This document shows positions 1 through 11,306 of a DNA stretch of 64,000 bases, piece by piece. This DNA is from Strongylocentrotus purpuratus. Its lineage: Eukaryota > Echinodermata > Echinoidea > Camarodonta > Strongylocentrotidae. The stretch is from NCBI RefSeq assembly GCF_000002235.5, contig NW_022145547.1, positions 1,422,001 to 1,486,000 of the forward strand, read 5' to 3'. The notes beneath the pieces were generated by a model. It saw nothing but the letters and a program-made list of their open reading frames with translations, did not search any database and had not been told where the DNA came from. Made by a program: the position numbers and the translations under genes. Position 1 is the stretch's first letter, and each line of letters starts with the position of its first letter.

Positions 1-1
1 G

Positions 2-208
2 CAGGGCCATGGGCGTCCATCGTCAAGAGATGAGCGCAGATGCCGTCCGTCGCGCACCGACCATTTCGACGCGCTCGTGATCAACGAAGATGGCGACATC
101 CAAATGATGAGATTGCCCGACTTCATTGTCCGCGAATGCGCATGTGCTGAAAATCAGAGGGAGACCAAGGTACCCCCTGTAGCGCCGACTGAGGGTAAGC
201 ACGTGTAG
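2..208 (+). CDS. TGF-beta family ligand, 3' terminal part of the cystine-knot domain (5' partial)
   Basis: The frame is open from the window edge to a TAG stop at 206-208 (68 codons). About 40 residues align by eye with the C-terminal end of TGF-beta/BMP/activin ligands. A Cys-x-Pro-Ser segment stands in the place of the family's CC-x-P-T. It is followed by a hydrophobic strand and an Asn-Glu-Asp-Gly turn (LVINEDGDIQ), then PDFIVRECACA in the place of the P-D/N-M-x-V-x-x-C-x-C ending. Family members are secreted dimeric signalling ligands that act on serine/threonine kinase receptors. Two things are odd. The residue before the first visible Cys is Arg, so the cysteine that normally makes the inter-subunit disulfide appears to be missing. 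The protein also continues about 20 residues past the final CxC, where most ligands stop. The local base composition is GC-rich compared with its surroundings, as expected for an exon. The subfamily cannot be assigned from this fragment. A GGTAAGC at 194-200 could be a splice donor, which would remove the end of the tail. Confidence 0.75.
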   Translation, partial: QGHGRPSSRDERRCRPSRTDHFDALVINEDGDIQMMRLPDFIVRECACAENQRETKVPPVAPTEGKHV

Positions 209-337
209 GACTCCTTTAAGATGCGCACGTCCAGATAAACGGGTATTTTTATAATTCATAATCTCATTTTGATAGCCACCCACTGTAAAGAAAAACAAAA
301 GCAGGGGTGATTACGAATGAAGTTTACCTTAGTTTTG

Positions 338-343
338 AATAAA
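338..343 (+). promoter_or_regulatory. Candidate polyadenylation signal AATAAA, proximal
   Basis: An AATAAA hexamer lies about 130 bases after the TGF-beta stop codon. In AT-rich DNA this hexamer is common by chance, so it is only a candidate 3' end. Confidence 0.25.
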
Positions 344-3300
344 ATTAAACTTGGAGATTTAGAAGAGCATTACAAACTAGATCCAACGAATTTTTAAAGT
401 TAATTTATGTCCTGCGATGACGCTTTATTTGGTACGTACTTAATATTGAAGGGCTAGACAAATTTATTCCTTCTTTTTAAAACTTTACTTTACCTTTCTC
501 TAATAATGCTCGAGTGATAACTGTAAAAGGAGTTTTGACAAGATACGATTTCTAATTGAAATGATGTAAACATGTAAGCAATAAAGTGATCCTTAATCAT
601 ATCCCTTGAAAAGTGGGTTTTGTATATCTCTACTTCACGAAAACGTAGAAAGGCATGATGAAACATTCTGGTTGTCAAAAGGTTGGATCAACCCTCGACC
701 GATTGTTTTCTAGGTAATTCGATCAGCAGTAAACCCGAATTAGAAACGGCGAGTTGCCTCAATCTTATGTTCGAAAACCTTGAACTATGAGTTCTATCAC
801 ACGTCATACCATGAATGATGAGAAAAACTGATTTTGTAAAGGTCAAAAACATACTGAGTAGGCTTGAACTTTAAAGTGATTTTTATGGAACGAGTTACCT
901 TTTTGACGTAATCGAAGGGGTGTCGTTTTGTAAAGGAATTGTTTCTTATGTTGGCTTAGAATATGAGAAAATTATTCCAAAAGGTTTCCAGAAAAATCAA
1001 AGTGTTAGGAAAAATAGTCAACGTTACTGTGGGAAACATTCAAAGTCCATTTCCCAAAACAAAAAGTAGGCCTGTAACAAAAATCGCAGTTCATATCAGA
1101 CTGGAATAAATCAAAGAAACTATCATATGATGAGTAGCAGGAGTAATTTAACAGTAATTCCAAGTTATTGTCACCATTCATACAATCCTGTTTTCCATAA
1201 ACCTTGTGACTGATTTTTCAAAGTTTATTTTCAAATATTGAATAATACGTACAATTTGCCAAAATTTTTGTTGTGACAATATCGTTTATTTAGTGTTATC
1301 ATCGAATTTCAGGATCTAGTATTAAGTGAAAGCATAATGAGTAGAAAATATATTGTTTTCTGTAATAATTGCTAAAGGAGGAAGATTTGATCTAAATTCC
1401 TAATTTTAAAAAGTCACATTATTATTTCTCACATTTACATTTGATTTACCTAACAATTAGAGTCCTGTGATATTATTGATTTATATAAAATTGTTCTAAT
1501 ACTTGAATGATAATGATGGTCATACTTGATTGTATAAGTCAATAATAGCACTTATTTGCAAACTTTAGAAACAGAATATAGGAATGTTTTTTGGTGAAGT
1601 TTTCTTTTAAATGTATTATGTCCACAGATAGTTCGTGTTTATTTATGAATAGTTTTTAAATAGTTTTTATGTATGAAATGAAGACGGAACCAAAGGCTTT
1701 TTGGTAGTGAGAATCAAATTTATATATTCAATCGGACATTTAAAATGTAGACAATGAAGCATGTAACGCAGAGAATATCAGTTTGCTTGAAAGAACGTTT
1801 ACTCTTATGGCAAAATGCACATCATGCTAGCTTTTTACATGAGCGCGCATCATTGTACAGCACTGTCTAAAATTTCTAATGATAAGAACAAAACAAAACT
1901 GATAAACAAATGAGGAAAAAAAATAATTTCATTTTAATCCCAAAGAAAATGCAATTACTCTCTGCTTGTAACCAAAATCCATATCACTGCAAATATCATA
2001 AAGGTTTAAATGAGCACTAATATCAAGGAGCTATAGACGGATTGAATCATGAACGAAAAAAAAAGGGATTTGCCGTTGCAGCAAGAAATTTGTGACACCA
2101 AAACTGTATTGCTTACCCTGTACATATAGCACCTACATTTCAGGCACACAATATTTAATTAACTCCTGTGAATAAGGACCCAGTATTTCTTATATGTCAA
2201 TAAGTTACCCAAGTTGCCCTACCATAAAATCAGCGCATGAAGGCATGTTCACTTTTCATTAATGTCCATGCTCTCAGACCTACCTCATTTAAGCTATTAT
2301 TCAAAGCCCTGATGTATAGTCAACATAAATCCCACTGTAACGTGTAAAGATCTATGTGGTATATAAACATGTCATATGTTTAACCATGTACAAGCAAACT
2401 TAATCTGAATTTATCCTTAATCCATTTGATAACTAATAACTAACAGTGACTTCGATCTTAGGGATTTTTTTTCTTTGGAAGAACGCATTATGCTGATATT
2501 ACAACGCGGTGTAAATAGGATTGATATAAAGTGTCAAACTGATGTATAGTTGAACTGGAACTTCGAGACCGTGCCTTATATTTGCCATATCTTACAAAGA
2601 CTGACATTTATACGGACATCATGCATGTCAATTGACGTCTCACACGAACACATTCGTTATCGGCATTTTAACCATCGAAACGAGCAAGTCTGTAATAAGC
2701 ACGTACACCCGAGCGTACGCAGTCACCTTCCTCTCTCGTGCGATGTGTATTACAGTCAGTTTCTCGACACCCTCAAAAGTCTAAGTTCATGGACATCTTA
2801 TAAAAACGCGTGTTAATTCCATAACACACGTTTCAACAGGATATCCAAGAAGTAGTTATGACGGTTTCGAGAAACTACCCCCTGGATTTCACATAAATTG
2901 TTGGCGTGACGTTCATTGCTCAGTGGAACTGCTCGTTTCGCATAATTTGAAAAAAGCTAATATTTATATCTATATCCACCCCTGATGGTGCTCAAGGCGC
3001 CTAAAAGTGCTAGTATACCCTGGTCTTTAATGCTTTTTTCTATTGGTCACATTACCTTTAATATCGTATTAAAAAAACTAAAAGCAGGTTTTTGAATTAA
3101 TACCAATCATTTGTATAAAACAGAATATAAAAATATAATACTTCAAATATTATTCTAATGGAAATGTGGACAAACATGGAACAATTTGATGTAAGAATAG
3201 GACATTGTTATAGTCTAGCAAAATAAGGTAGGCCTATCGTAACGTATAGTTTAAGATTACTTTTTCCCTAAATGGTCATGATCAAATATAGTTTCCATCT

Positions 3301-4378
3301 AACGAGACTCGGCCTGGAGAGTTGATAAGGAATTTGGCTCGAAAAGGATTTTTGTTTGGTCTCGAAGTCTACGGTAGGCCATATGCTGTATTAATACAAA
3401 TTACGGAACTCTTTACTGCATAGCATTGGCAGTACAGCTCTATATCTGATGTAGCATCACACATATGTTATCTAAATCATGTCGAAATATACTTGGAATT
3501 GTTTGTCACTGATTTCAAACGTACTTATATCGATTGTAGCTATAATAGCCATAGTCTCAGTCTTGTAGTCCCTCTACCTCAAATTGCTGTACGAAACATA
3601 TAGTGGACAAAAATGTAACGCTTTTGCCAACTAACACGAAAACTGCTGCGCTATGTTTAGACGAATGAGCCTGTATAGTCACTTCTATTTCGCTTAGCTA
3701 TAAGAACCGAAATTATGAGAGTAATACAAGAAACGAAAACAAAAAATCAACAAATGGCATTCATCGATCCCTTTGCAGACAATACATAATTAAAAATAAG
3801 AAGTAAATATCTAGTAAAATATATTAAAAATCGCTGCTAATCTTTCCATTCATGCCACTAGCTAATTTGTTGCACAACTTAAGGAGCTGGCCGTTTTAGT
3901 TTGGGGGTCTTCAGTATTATTTTAATAAAAGTAATAATAATTAAATAATAATAACAACAATGATTATAATAATGATTATAATAACAGTGATAATAATAAT
4001 AAAAATAATAATAGTAATTATTACCAAAATGAAAATACGTCTTGTTTTAAACCGAGGGTAATATTGTTCTACCTACCAGCCCTTCAATCATAAGGTGCTC
4101 AATCATTCAGGCAATTTCCTCCTACTGGGCCCATTTACTACACATTTGCTAAAGGACATTAGTCTAAATGTTGATAACTACCATGTTAAGTTTTTACAGT
4201 TTGTCCTGATGATTTCATAACTGCTTTTTCACAAACGTGATTTATGAATTGAAAATATTTACTCTTTCAAGTACAACACAATTCTTTTTACAACGGTCTT
4301 TTGTCTATGTTCTCTTCTATGTATCTGATACCTGATGTTGTATTTCAACAGTTTGTAACATTTGTATCATGGCACCCA

Positions 4379-4400
4379 AATAAAACCCATTGCAAATAAA
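4379..4400 (+). promoter_or_regulatory. Candidate distal polyadenylation region with two AATAAA signals
   Basis: Two AATAAA hexamers (4379-4384 and 4395-4400) are followed within 30 bases by a GT-rich stretch (GTTGTTCGTTGTTTGTC), the usual arrangement of a vertebrate or echinoderm cleavage site. If it is used by the upstream TGF-beta gene, the 3' untranslated region would be about 4.2 kb. This is inference without transcript data. Confidence 0.3.
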
Positions 4401-5083
4401 AGAACGTTGTTCGTTGTTTGTCTTAGTCTTGTGAATCGCAGGATGAATAATGAGTGATATATTGAATCTAGTTGAGGATATTTCAATACAAACGGTTAGC
4501 CAGTACGTACTGGTTAAACAAACATTTTTACAATTTTGATCGTTAAAAGCTCAACAGTTAATCTTGTAAAAACCTGAAGCTGTCATACTTTAATGAGTTT
4601 ATTTCGAATAAGTTTCATAATGTATTAGAATCTTTAGTGGAATTTACTTTTTGAAAAAATTAAGCCATGAAATTCGTACCAGGGTATCAAATCAGCTTTT
4701 ACTACAAATCAATATTAATAGATGGATGGCATATGGTGGCAAAAGGTGAAGTGTAATGCATATTGATTTTTTTTTTTGGCACGGACAACAAAAATATATT
4801 TATCATTACCCCTTGTCATTATACACAGACTTATAAATTATGGTTGAAAATATCACAACGAAGAGCCATTTTAGGGCTCAACACCTGTTGGTGTCTTACT
4901 TTGTTTAAATTAATGTTGTATAGAATGTTTTAGACTTTAAATACATCATTCTCTTTACAAGTAGAATTCAGTGTTAAGTGTTGGTCCCATATCAGGGATA
5001 TCATCACGAAGCATTCTGAAATAGGTCCCTCAAAGTGTAAGTGGAAAAGGTAGTAAGTATTGGTGTACTGCTAACCGGTTATG

Positions 5084-5639
5084 TTAAAGGGATAGTCGAG
5101 TTCTGTTGCAGAGGGCGCTACACAAAATAATTTGTTGCGAGATAATGAAAAACTGAGTGTCCAATTTGAAAGAACAAACAATTTAAATGACAAAATCATC
5201 TTTGTTTGATGAAAATCGGTTCAGAGATGGCTGCAATATCCATAAATATAACGATTTCTAATACTTGTGTACCACCACAAATATTAGATAATATGAAAAA
5301 GCCGTTGAAAAAACGAAATAGCGCCTATTATGTCGTATTTCAGCCAATGCTGATGTTGGGTTTTTTGTTGGCAATTTCGTGTTGGTTATATTTACGCACA
5401 ACCAGCCGGCCCATGTATTGTTATTTTTAAGTAAATAATTAATTAACGGTCACCGTATCTTTTTAAAAGTGGAGCTGAATTGGTGTGATTGTATTGGCTA
5501 CATTTCACATATTTTAGGTCTAAAATTACCCTCATAGCAATCTTAGGTTCTAAAAGGGCACTATAAATGTCATAGATAAGAATAAGACCAATAACCATGC
5601 ACTTTGCCGTCTGAAAACAGTACTCAACTATCCCTTTAA
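5084..5639. mobile_element. TTAA-flanked short inverted-repeat element, family C copy 1
   Basis: A 556-bp unit is bounded by TTAA on both sides. Its ends are inverted copies: AGGGATAGTCGAGTTCTGTT at the left and the complement of AGGGATAGTTGAGTACTGTT at the right. It encodes no transposase, so it is a non-autonomous (MITE-like) element. A second, rearranged copy in the opposite orientation lies at 14545-16120. TTAA target duplication is typical of piggyBac-type transposition, but that classification is inference. Confidence 0.75.
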
Positions 5640-7319
5640 AGCATTCAGAATCATTTTCCTCAGATCGGTGGCATATCTCATGCCTAAAAGTCAGGAGCCA
5701 GCTTTTATAGTTGAAGTTACCGTTACCATTGTTGTGAAAGGCCGTTTACGATACCCACTCTTCAAAAAATACTACTTGAAATTTTGTTATGCTCACTTTT
5801 TCATCTCCACTGAATTTGAGAAAAAGGGTGAGGACATTTTGACAACGCTGCCAACTTGCAAAGGATATTTAGGTCTACTTGAATGGGCCATTCTGAAAAA
5901 AATTACAAGAATGATATGGAAATGGGATATTGATATTTTTTTAAAGCCTTTAATGTATCATTTTCATATTTCAGTACGCAAATATAATGTACTAAATATC
6001 AGGGGTACGAGTCAGCCTTGACGTTATAGTTCCAAAATGGAGTTCAAAGATTGATCGATTGAATGATGGTTTATGAATTAACCAAGTGCTCTATTGGCCA
6101 GAACATTTACATGTATTTACAAATTAGAAATAAAATGAAAACATGGACAGACCCATTTCACTTTTGTTTATTCATCTGGACGGATGCATTTATTTCAAAA
6201 CTTTCAGTCCTTTTTTAGATTCACAGCAAATTGCAATGCATATATATATAATCAAGGTAATAGATGGCTTAAATTAGTTATTTCGGAATGTGTTACCATA
6301 TACATCGTATCTTTGTATCTACAAAATATGCAACGATATTGAAATATCAAGGTACAGAATGTCACACACTGCAAGACAAAGGAAATAATTACATATACTA
6401 TAATTCAACTTTGTAAAAAATTATGCTTCTAGTATGGAATTCCTATTAGAATATATTATATAGTTTGGACGGAATGTTACGCTAGGAACACAATCAATGA
6501 TTGATAACAAATTAATATTAAGTATCATGTTCCCGGCGATCATAGCTGCTTCGATCTTCAATACATTTTATCTTGTACAGTCCACATCTGTTATTGAATA
6601 GAATCTTTGAATCTGGACAAAGTAGTGAAAGGTCCTGGCATATACTTTTCAAGCAATTTATATTAAAGTATCAGTTATTTATATTAAATAGCATTAATAA
6701 TTCCAAATAAAATGTTTCATATATAATATGAAATATATTTTTTGCTGTCATTTTAGCGTTTCGACTCTAATTTAACACCAACATACACTATCAAATAAAA
6801 ATCTACATGCCGGTGTGGAAAATGTTATACTGACTTATAACCACATCAAACGTATACTGAAGTTTAATCACATCAAAGGTTCTATATAAAAACAAATGAG
6901 AAATATGACAAGATAAACAGTAAAATGAAAGGTTTTAAAATGTATAGACAAGTATTTATAAACTAAGATATTGTGTATCGCCTTCACCATATTGAGTATT
7001 TATTTAAATATAAACAAATTGGTGTAAATTTTCAGTTCAATATAAAGATTTGGAAAAAAACCCAAGAACTATAGAATGTGAAATGTGCATGATTGAGTTC
7101 TTCTTTACTAATGACAAAGGTGTGTAAAACTAGAAGGCACTGCAAAAAATAAATACAGAATTTCTTTTTGAAAGGACAAGGCAGTGTGGTCCTTGCAATA
7201 CCGAAGAAAAAAACAATAACAAAAAAAGCACATATACATTTAATTTTCTAATAGCTAATGTTAATTTGGATAAAAGAAATATCTGTATGAGATCTAGTAT
7301 GCGGTGATAAATACATGCA
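5640..7319. other. Intergenic AT-rich DNA
   Basis: I see no gene, tandem array or inverted-repeat element here. The open frame near 5668-6021 lacks codon or domain features that would support it. Confidence 0.4.
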
Positions 7320-7992
7320 GGAAAGCACACACACACACCCACACCCATATATAACAAAAGCCTAGGTATAATATTGTATCACGTAAACACACACACACAC
7401 ACACACAAACACACACCCACACTTAGGTGTACATAAGCACAGTCCTGTAGTATAGCAATGCATATTAATACACAACACAAGATTACAAAACTGCAGTGTA
7501 GTGTAATAAGGCACATAAACACACACACACACACCCACGCATGGTTACCAAAATACAGTCCTGTAGTATAGCAACGTACATTGATACACCCACACAAGGA
7601 ATCCTCATTTTTAGACTGTACGGAGGAAGACGCAATTTACGGACAATGCTCAGACCCACACTAGGTTATACAAACTGTATTGTAGTGTAATGAGGCACAT
7701 AAACACACACACTCACACACCCACACATGGGGTAACAGAAGAATAGTCATGTACTATAGCAATGCACATTGATACACCCAAACAAGGTTACAAAACTGCA
7801 GCATAGTGTAATAAGGCACATAAATACACACCCACACCCACACAATGAAGCCCAATTTCAGTATCATAATAGAGCTATGGATAAATGCACAATACTCAAA
7901 CCCACACACACGTTTACAAAACTGCATTCCTTTAGTTTAATAACACACACCCACACAGGCACAAAACACACACACACACATGCCTCCAAATA
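7320..7992. repeat. CA-rich compound tandem repeat
   Basis: Short (CA)n blocks mixed with CCCACA are embedded in a longer repeated phrase. AGTCCTGTAGTATAGCAA, or a variant, recurs at about 7441, 7558 and 7746, and GTGTAATAAGGCACATAAA-like segments recur at about 7500, 7686 and 7807. The higher-order period is roughly 100-200 bp and decayed. Confidence 0.8.
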
Positions 7993-8954
7993 AACACCTA
8001 CATAAGTCAGAGTAAATTAAATTGCAACATGAGGGGAAAAACAATTTCATACATCTGCAAATATCAAACAAAGCTTTGGAGAATATATATGGTAAAATTA
8101 CAAAAAGGAATTGGCATCATCAACATTATTATTCAAAATGACAACCTCAGAAATGGCTTCAAAGTTTTTGTTCAAACTTTAAAGCAATCTAAATGAAGAA
8201 TAGGTTAAACTTTATACATGTGTATTTAGAAAAGGTTGAATAACTTATTATGATCTTTTCTGGTCAAACATCCGATATTATATTGAGACAGCATAATGCA
8301 TTCCAGTATTCAAGCCCTTTCTCTGTAGTGATATCAATCTCTTTTAAACATACAATATTCATCTAAAGGAAACACTCTAAATGTTTGCAAGAATGTTTGG
8401 AATCCCTTCAGTATTATGGAAAACCAGATTAAATCCTCCATTGAGCTTGTAATTTAGTACGCATAAGCCTCAAGCCTCAAGACTTCCCCATTCTTCTCAG
8501 AGTGGCAAAATCTGGCAACATTTAATCTTATTAAGCATGTATAAATGTAACATGCAATTTTGCAGTACAAAACTCATACACAAATGGCAATCATAAGCAT
8601 GTTGGGAAGAATGTACGGTTAACAACTGAATTATTCATACCTCTTGTAAATTTGATATTTTGTGTGCTTTCCTTACTCAAGAATGATAGGTGAACTGGTT
8701 AAACGTAAGCTTTAATATGTCACATTCTCATAAAACATAAATCAAGACAAATCAATTTTTCACGCACCCTGAAAAAAATACAAAATTTGGTAAGGGTATG
8801 AATAATTTGGTTCAGTAACTTTAGGTCAACTTTGGAAAAGCCACATTCTTTTTACAAATAGGGTTCAGAAGTCTTGCAAATTTCATATTATGTCTTTGAT
8901 AGTAACATATTTTCTGTTTGGAGCCAGAAAGTTATCAACTTATGCACTTCAACA
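7993..8954. other. Intergenic AT-rich DNA
   Basis: No gene or clear repeat is seen. A 3' untranslated region for the - strand PARP-domain gene should extend from 9487 into this region, but no polyadenylation site stands out. Confidence 0.4.
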
Positions 8955-9112
8955 CAGAATTAATATTAGTCACATTTGTATAGTGCTTTAATACTACATT
9001 TATAAGTGCTTTTTATTGTAACTATTATTACCGTGGTCAATGGATTCAATCGCTATTCCGCATATGATAATGCACGCACTCCACTCCATGGGGAGTCTTC
9101 CCTGGGGTTAAT
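8955..9112 (-). mobile_element. SINE fragment
   Basis: The stretch TTTGTATAGTGCTTTAATAC through CACTCCACTCCATGGGGAGTC shares its order of motifs with the longer SINE at 35023-35489 (TTTATATCGCGCTTTATATG, then CATCTCCACTCCCTTGGGAGT). It is the 3' part of that family in - orientation, without the tRNA-like head. Confidence 0.5.
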
Positions 9113-9487
9113 TAGACCCTTTGGATGATAGTTTGAGTCATTTTGTGTTAAATACACAGAGAGTGGAATTTGATACTTGCCCTAACAGAAAGGTAACAAA
9201 ATTTGCCACTTTGAGATTTCCATATTTTATGAGTTTATCTGATAAAAAAAGGCATAGATTTATAATAGTTGGGCTGTCCCTGTTGGCTAATGGGAGAAAT
9301 TATAAAAAAGCATCACATACATGTAAGCCATGGAACTTATGAGCTCACTGCATTACAGATACTACTCCAATTAATTGACTACATAATTTTGTCAGTCCAG
9401 TAGGTTTTATAATTGAACCATCCAATGACTATACTTCTATGGAATGGGTTAAGGAGAAAATGACGATTTCAGAGAGGTAGGATGTCA

Positions 9488-9658
9488 TCACAACCGAACA
9501 CTTTTCACACTGGTCTGGGTCGTGGTGTACTCGATCAAGCATATAGGTATCACCTGAAGGTGATCAAAGATCACATACTCGTTGCATTTGCTTGGTGTGG
9601 CCAAATCATGTGCACCATCTCCACTACTAGGGCTCATAGCTGAAAGTCTCCCTGGTGT
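9488..9658 (-). CDS. PARP gene exon 11 (last): Glu of the triad and stop
   Basis: The acceptor is TTTCTCAACAG (phase 0) and the stop TGA lies at 9488-9490. The exon encodes a Ser/Gly-rich loop and then CNEYVIFDHLQVIPICLIEY, which matches the PARP1-type NEYIVYD strand with its catalytic Glu and the final strand ending in x-Leu-Ile-x-Tyr. A 12-residue Thr/Ser-rich tail follows. Confidence 0.9.
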   Translation of the reverse strand, partial: TPGRLSAMSPSSGDGAHDLATPSKCNEYVIFDHLQVIPICLIEYTTTQTSVKSVRL

Positions 9659-11275
9659 CTGTTGAGAAATATTGATAAATGAAAGCAAAATATGAGAAAA
9701 ATATGGTTAGTACAAACTTCAAATTTCAAACAGATTATATGGCAAGAGATGCAGGTTTCTGAGAAAAAAAGATTAATTCCATCTTTTCAACCTTTTAAAA
9801 CAATATTTGTGCTTCATGGTTTAAGAAATACACAAAATGTTAATATATTGATGCACTTTTTATTAATCCACAGCTGGAACACTATAACCACCACTAAGGG
9901 TAAATGATATTTAAAACCTTTCAATTTCTTGGTAGTTCAAAGTAGGAGTGGGTTTTAGTCAAAGTGGACACCCCCCCCCCCTCCACAAAAAAAGGGTCTT
10001 ATAATTTCTTATTACAATAAGATATTTAGCATGGCACAGAGCATAATTTAATTTTCAGGTCTACCATTTGGAACATGTATATTTTTGCCAAGCATCTATT
10101 TACATCCACCTGTTTTATTTTCTTAGCCAACTTTTCAACCTTCCATCAAGGAATTGTAAGATTGCTTGCAGTGCAACTGAATGGAGCATATACATAGTAA
10201 GTGCATGGAAAAGACTTCAAATTAAGACCACACACAGATATGGAAGGGTGCCAGAATACATAAAAGCTAAACACTAGATGGTCATGGAAAGGATAGCTCA
10301 AGTCTGAAGAATCAGACAGAAGAGCCCTCCTTTCCATGACCCTCAGCCTCTGTTTTGTAACTGTTTTTAAGGGTCACACAAATTTAAGCCTTGCTTCTAT
10401 GAACCTTTGGCCTTGAAAAATGACTTTCACATAGCGCAACACTTCTGATGATAATTTTGGGGAAAATCCCTTGCGCAACATTTGTCTTACGCATCATGTA
10501 AATTGCTTTGTTCCCACCTACCGTTCTCACGCAAATTAATATGGTTGGCCTGCGGAAACGCAAAATCAAATTCCAGAGGCGTGCCATCATTATAGGCATA
10601 ACATTACACGGGGATTGAAGAATGATCTAAAAAGTACAGAAAATTCTCCCCAATAAGTTTGACCCCTTGAGGATACATTTTAGTTTAATGAGTTGTAACA
10701 TTGTTTTAACTAAATACAAGGGATAGACTTTAAGACGACAATTTAAGACTAATGATTAAGAAAATACATTTTTTAAAGCCTTGTTTTACTAGACATTTTG
10801 GACTTACAAATGAGAAAGAATATAATGGTATAAACTATAATCTTTGATATATCTGACTCCTGGTCATGAGATGAAGCATTTGAATCTGGTTTGCTTATTT
10901 ACTCTAATTTAGGCATTTTATGCAAGGTGTTTCTCTCAACACGGGTACATGTATATAGATGGGTACCTGGTGAGATATAATCCTTGTTATGCATTGCGTA
11001 GTGATAGAGAGCTTGGCCTTGTTTCATAAAATATCTTATCAATAACAAATGATAAATTTCTATGACAAATTTGCGCTCAGCCAATCAAATGGCACGAATC
11101 CAGTAGCTTATAACAGTTATAGTAACTTGTTATAGATGACAAGTTTTATGAAACATGGCCCTGGAATAAAGTCTGGATTGGTATTTTCTAAATATTCATA
11201 CTGGGGCCATATATATTCACACCAATTAGAGGGATTCCAAATGTTGATATCTGAACTGCGATCATGAACCTCATA

Positions 11276-11306
<31 letters not shown>

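Larger units (their letters stand above)
209..5083. other. Untranslated or intergenic AT-rich DNA after the TGF-beta stop
   Basis: No exon-like open frame with splice signals is seen on either strand. The stretch is strongly AT-rich, with an imperfect AAT/ATT trinucleotide tract at about 3925-4025 and a run of T at 4768-4778. Part of it is probably the 3' untranslated region of the TGF-beta gene. Confidence 0.5.

Noticed and set aside
7379..7993. Cys/Val- or Thr/His-rich frames
   Set aside because: Translation of the CA-rich compound repeat.
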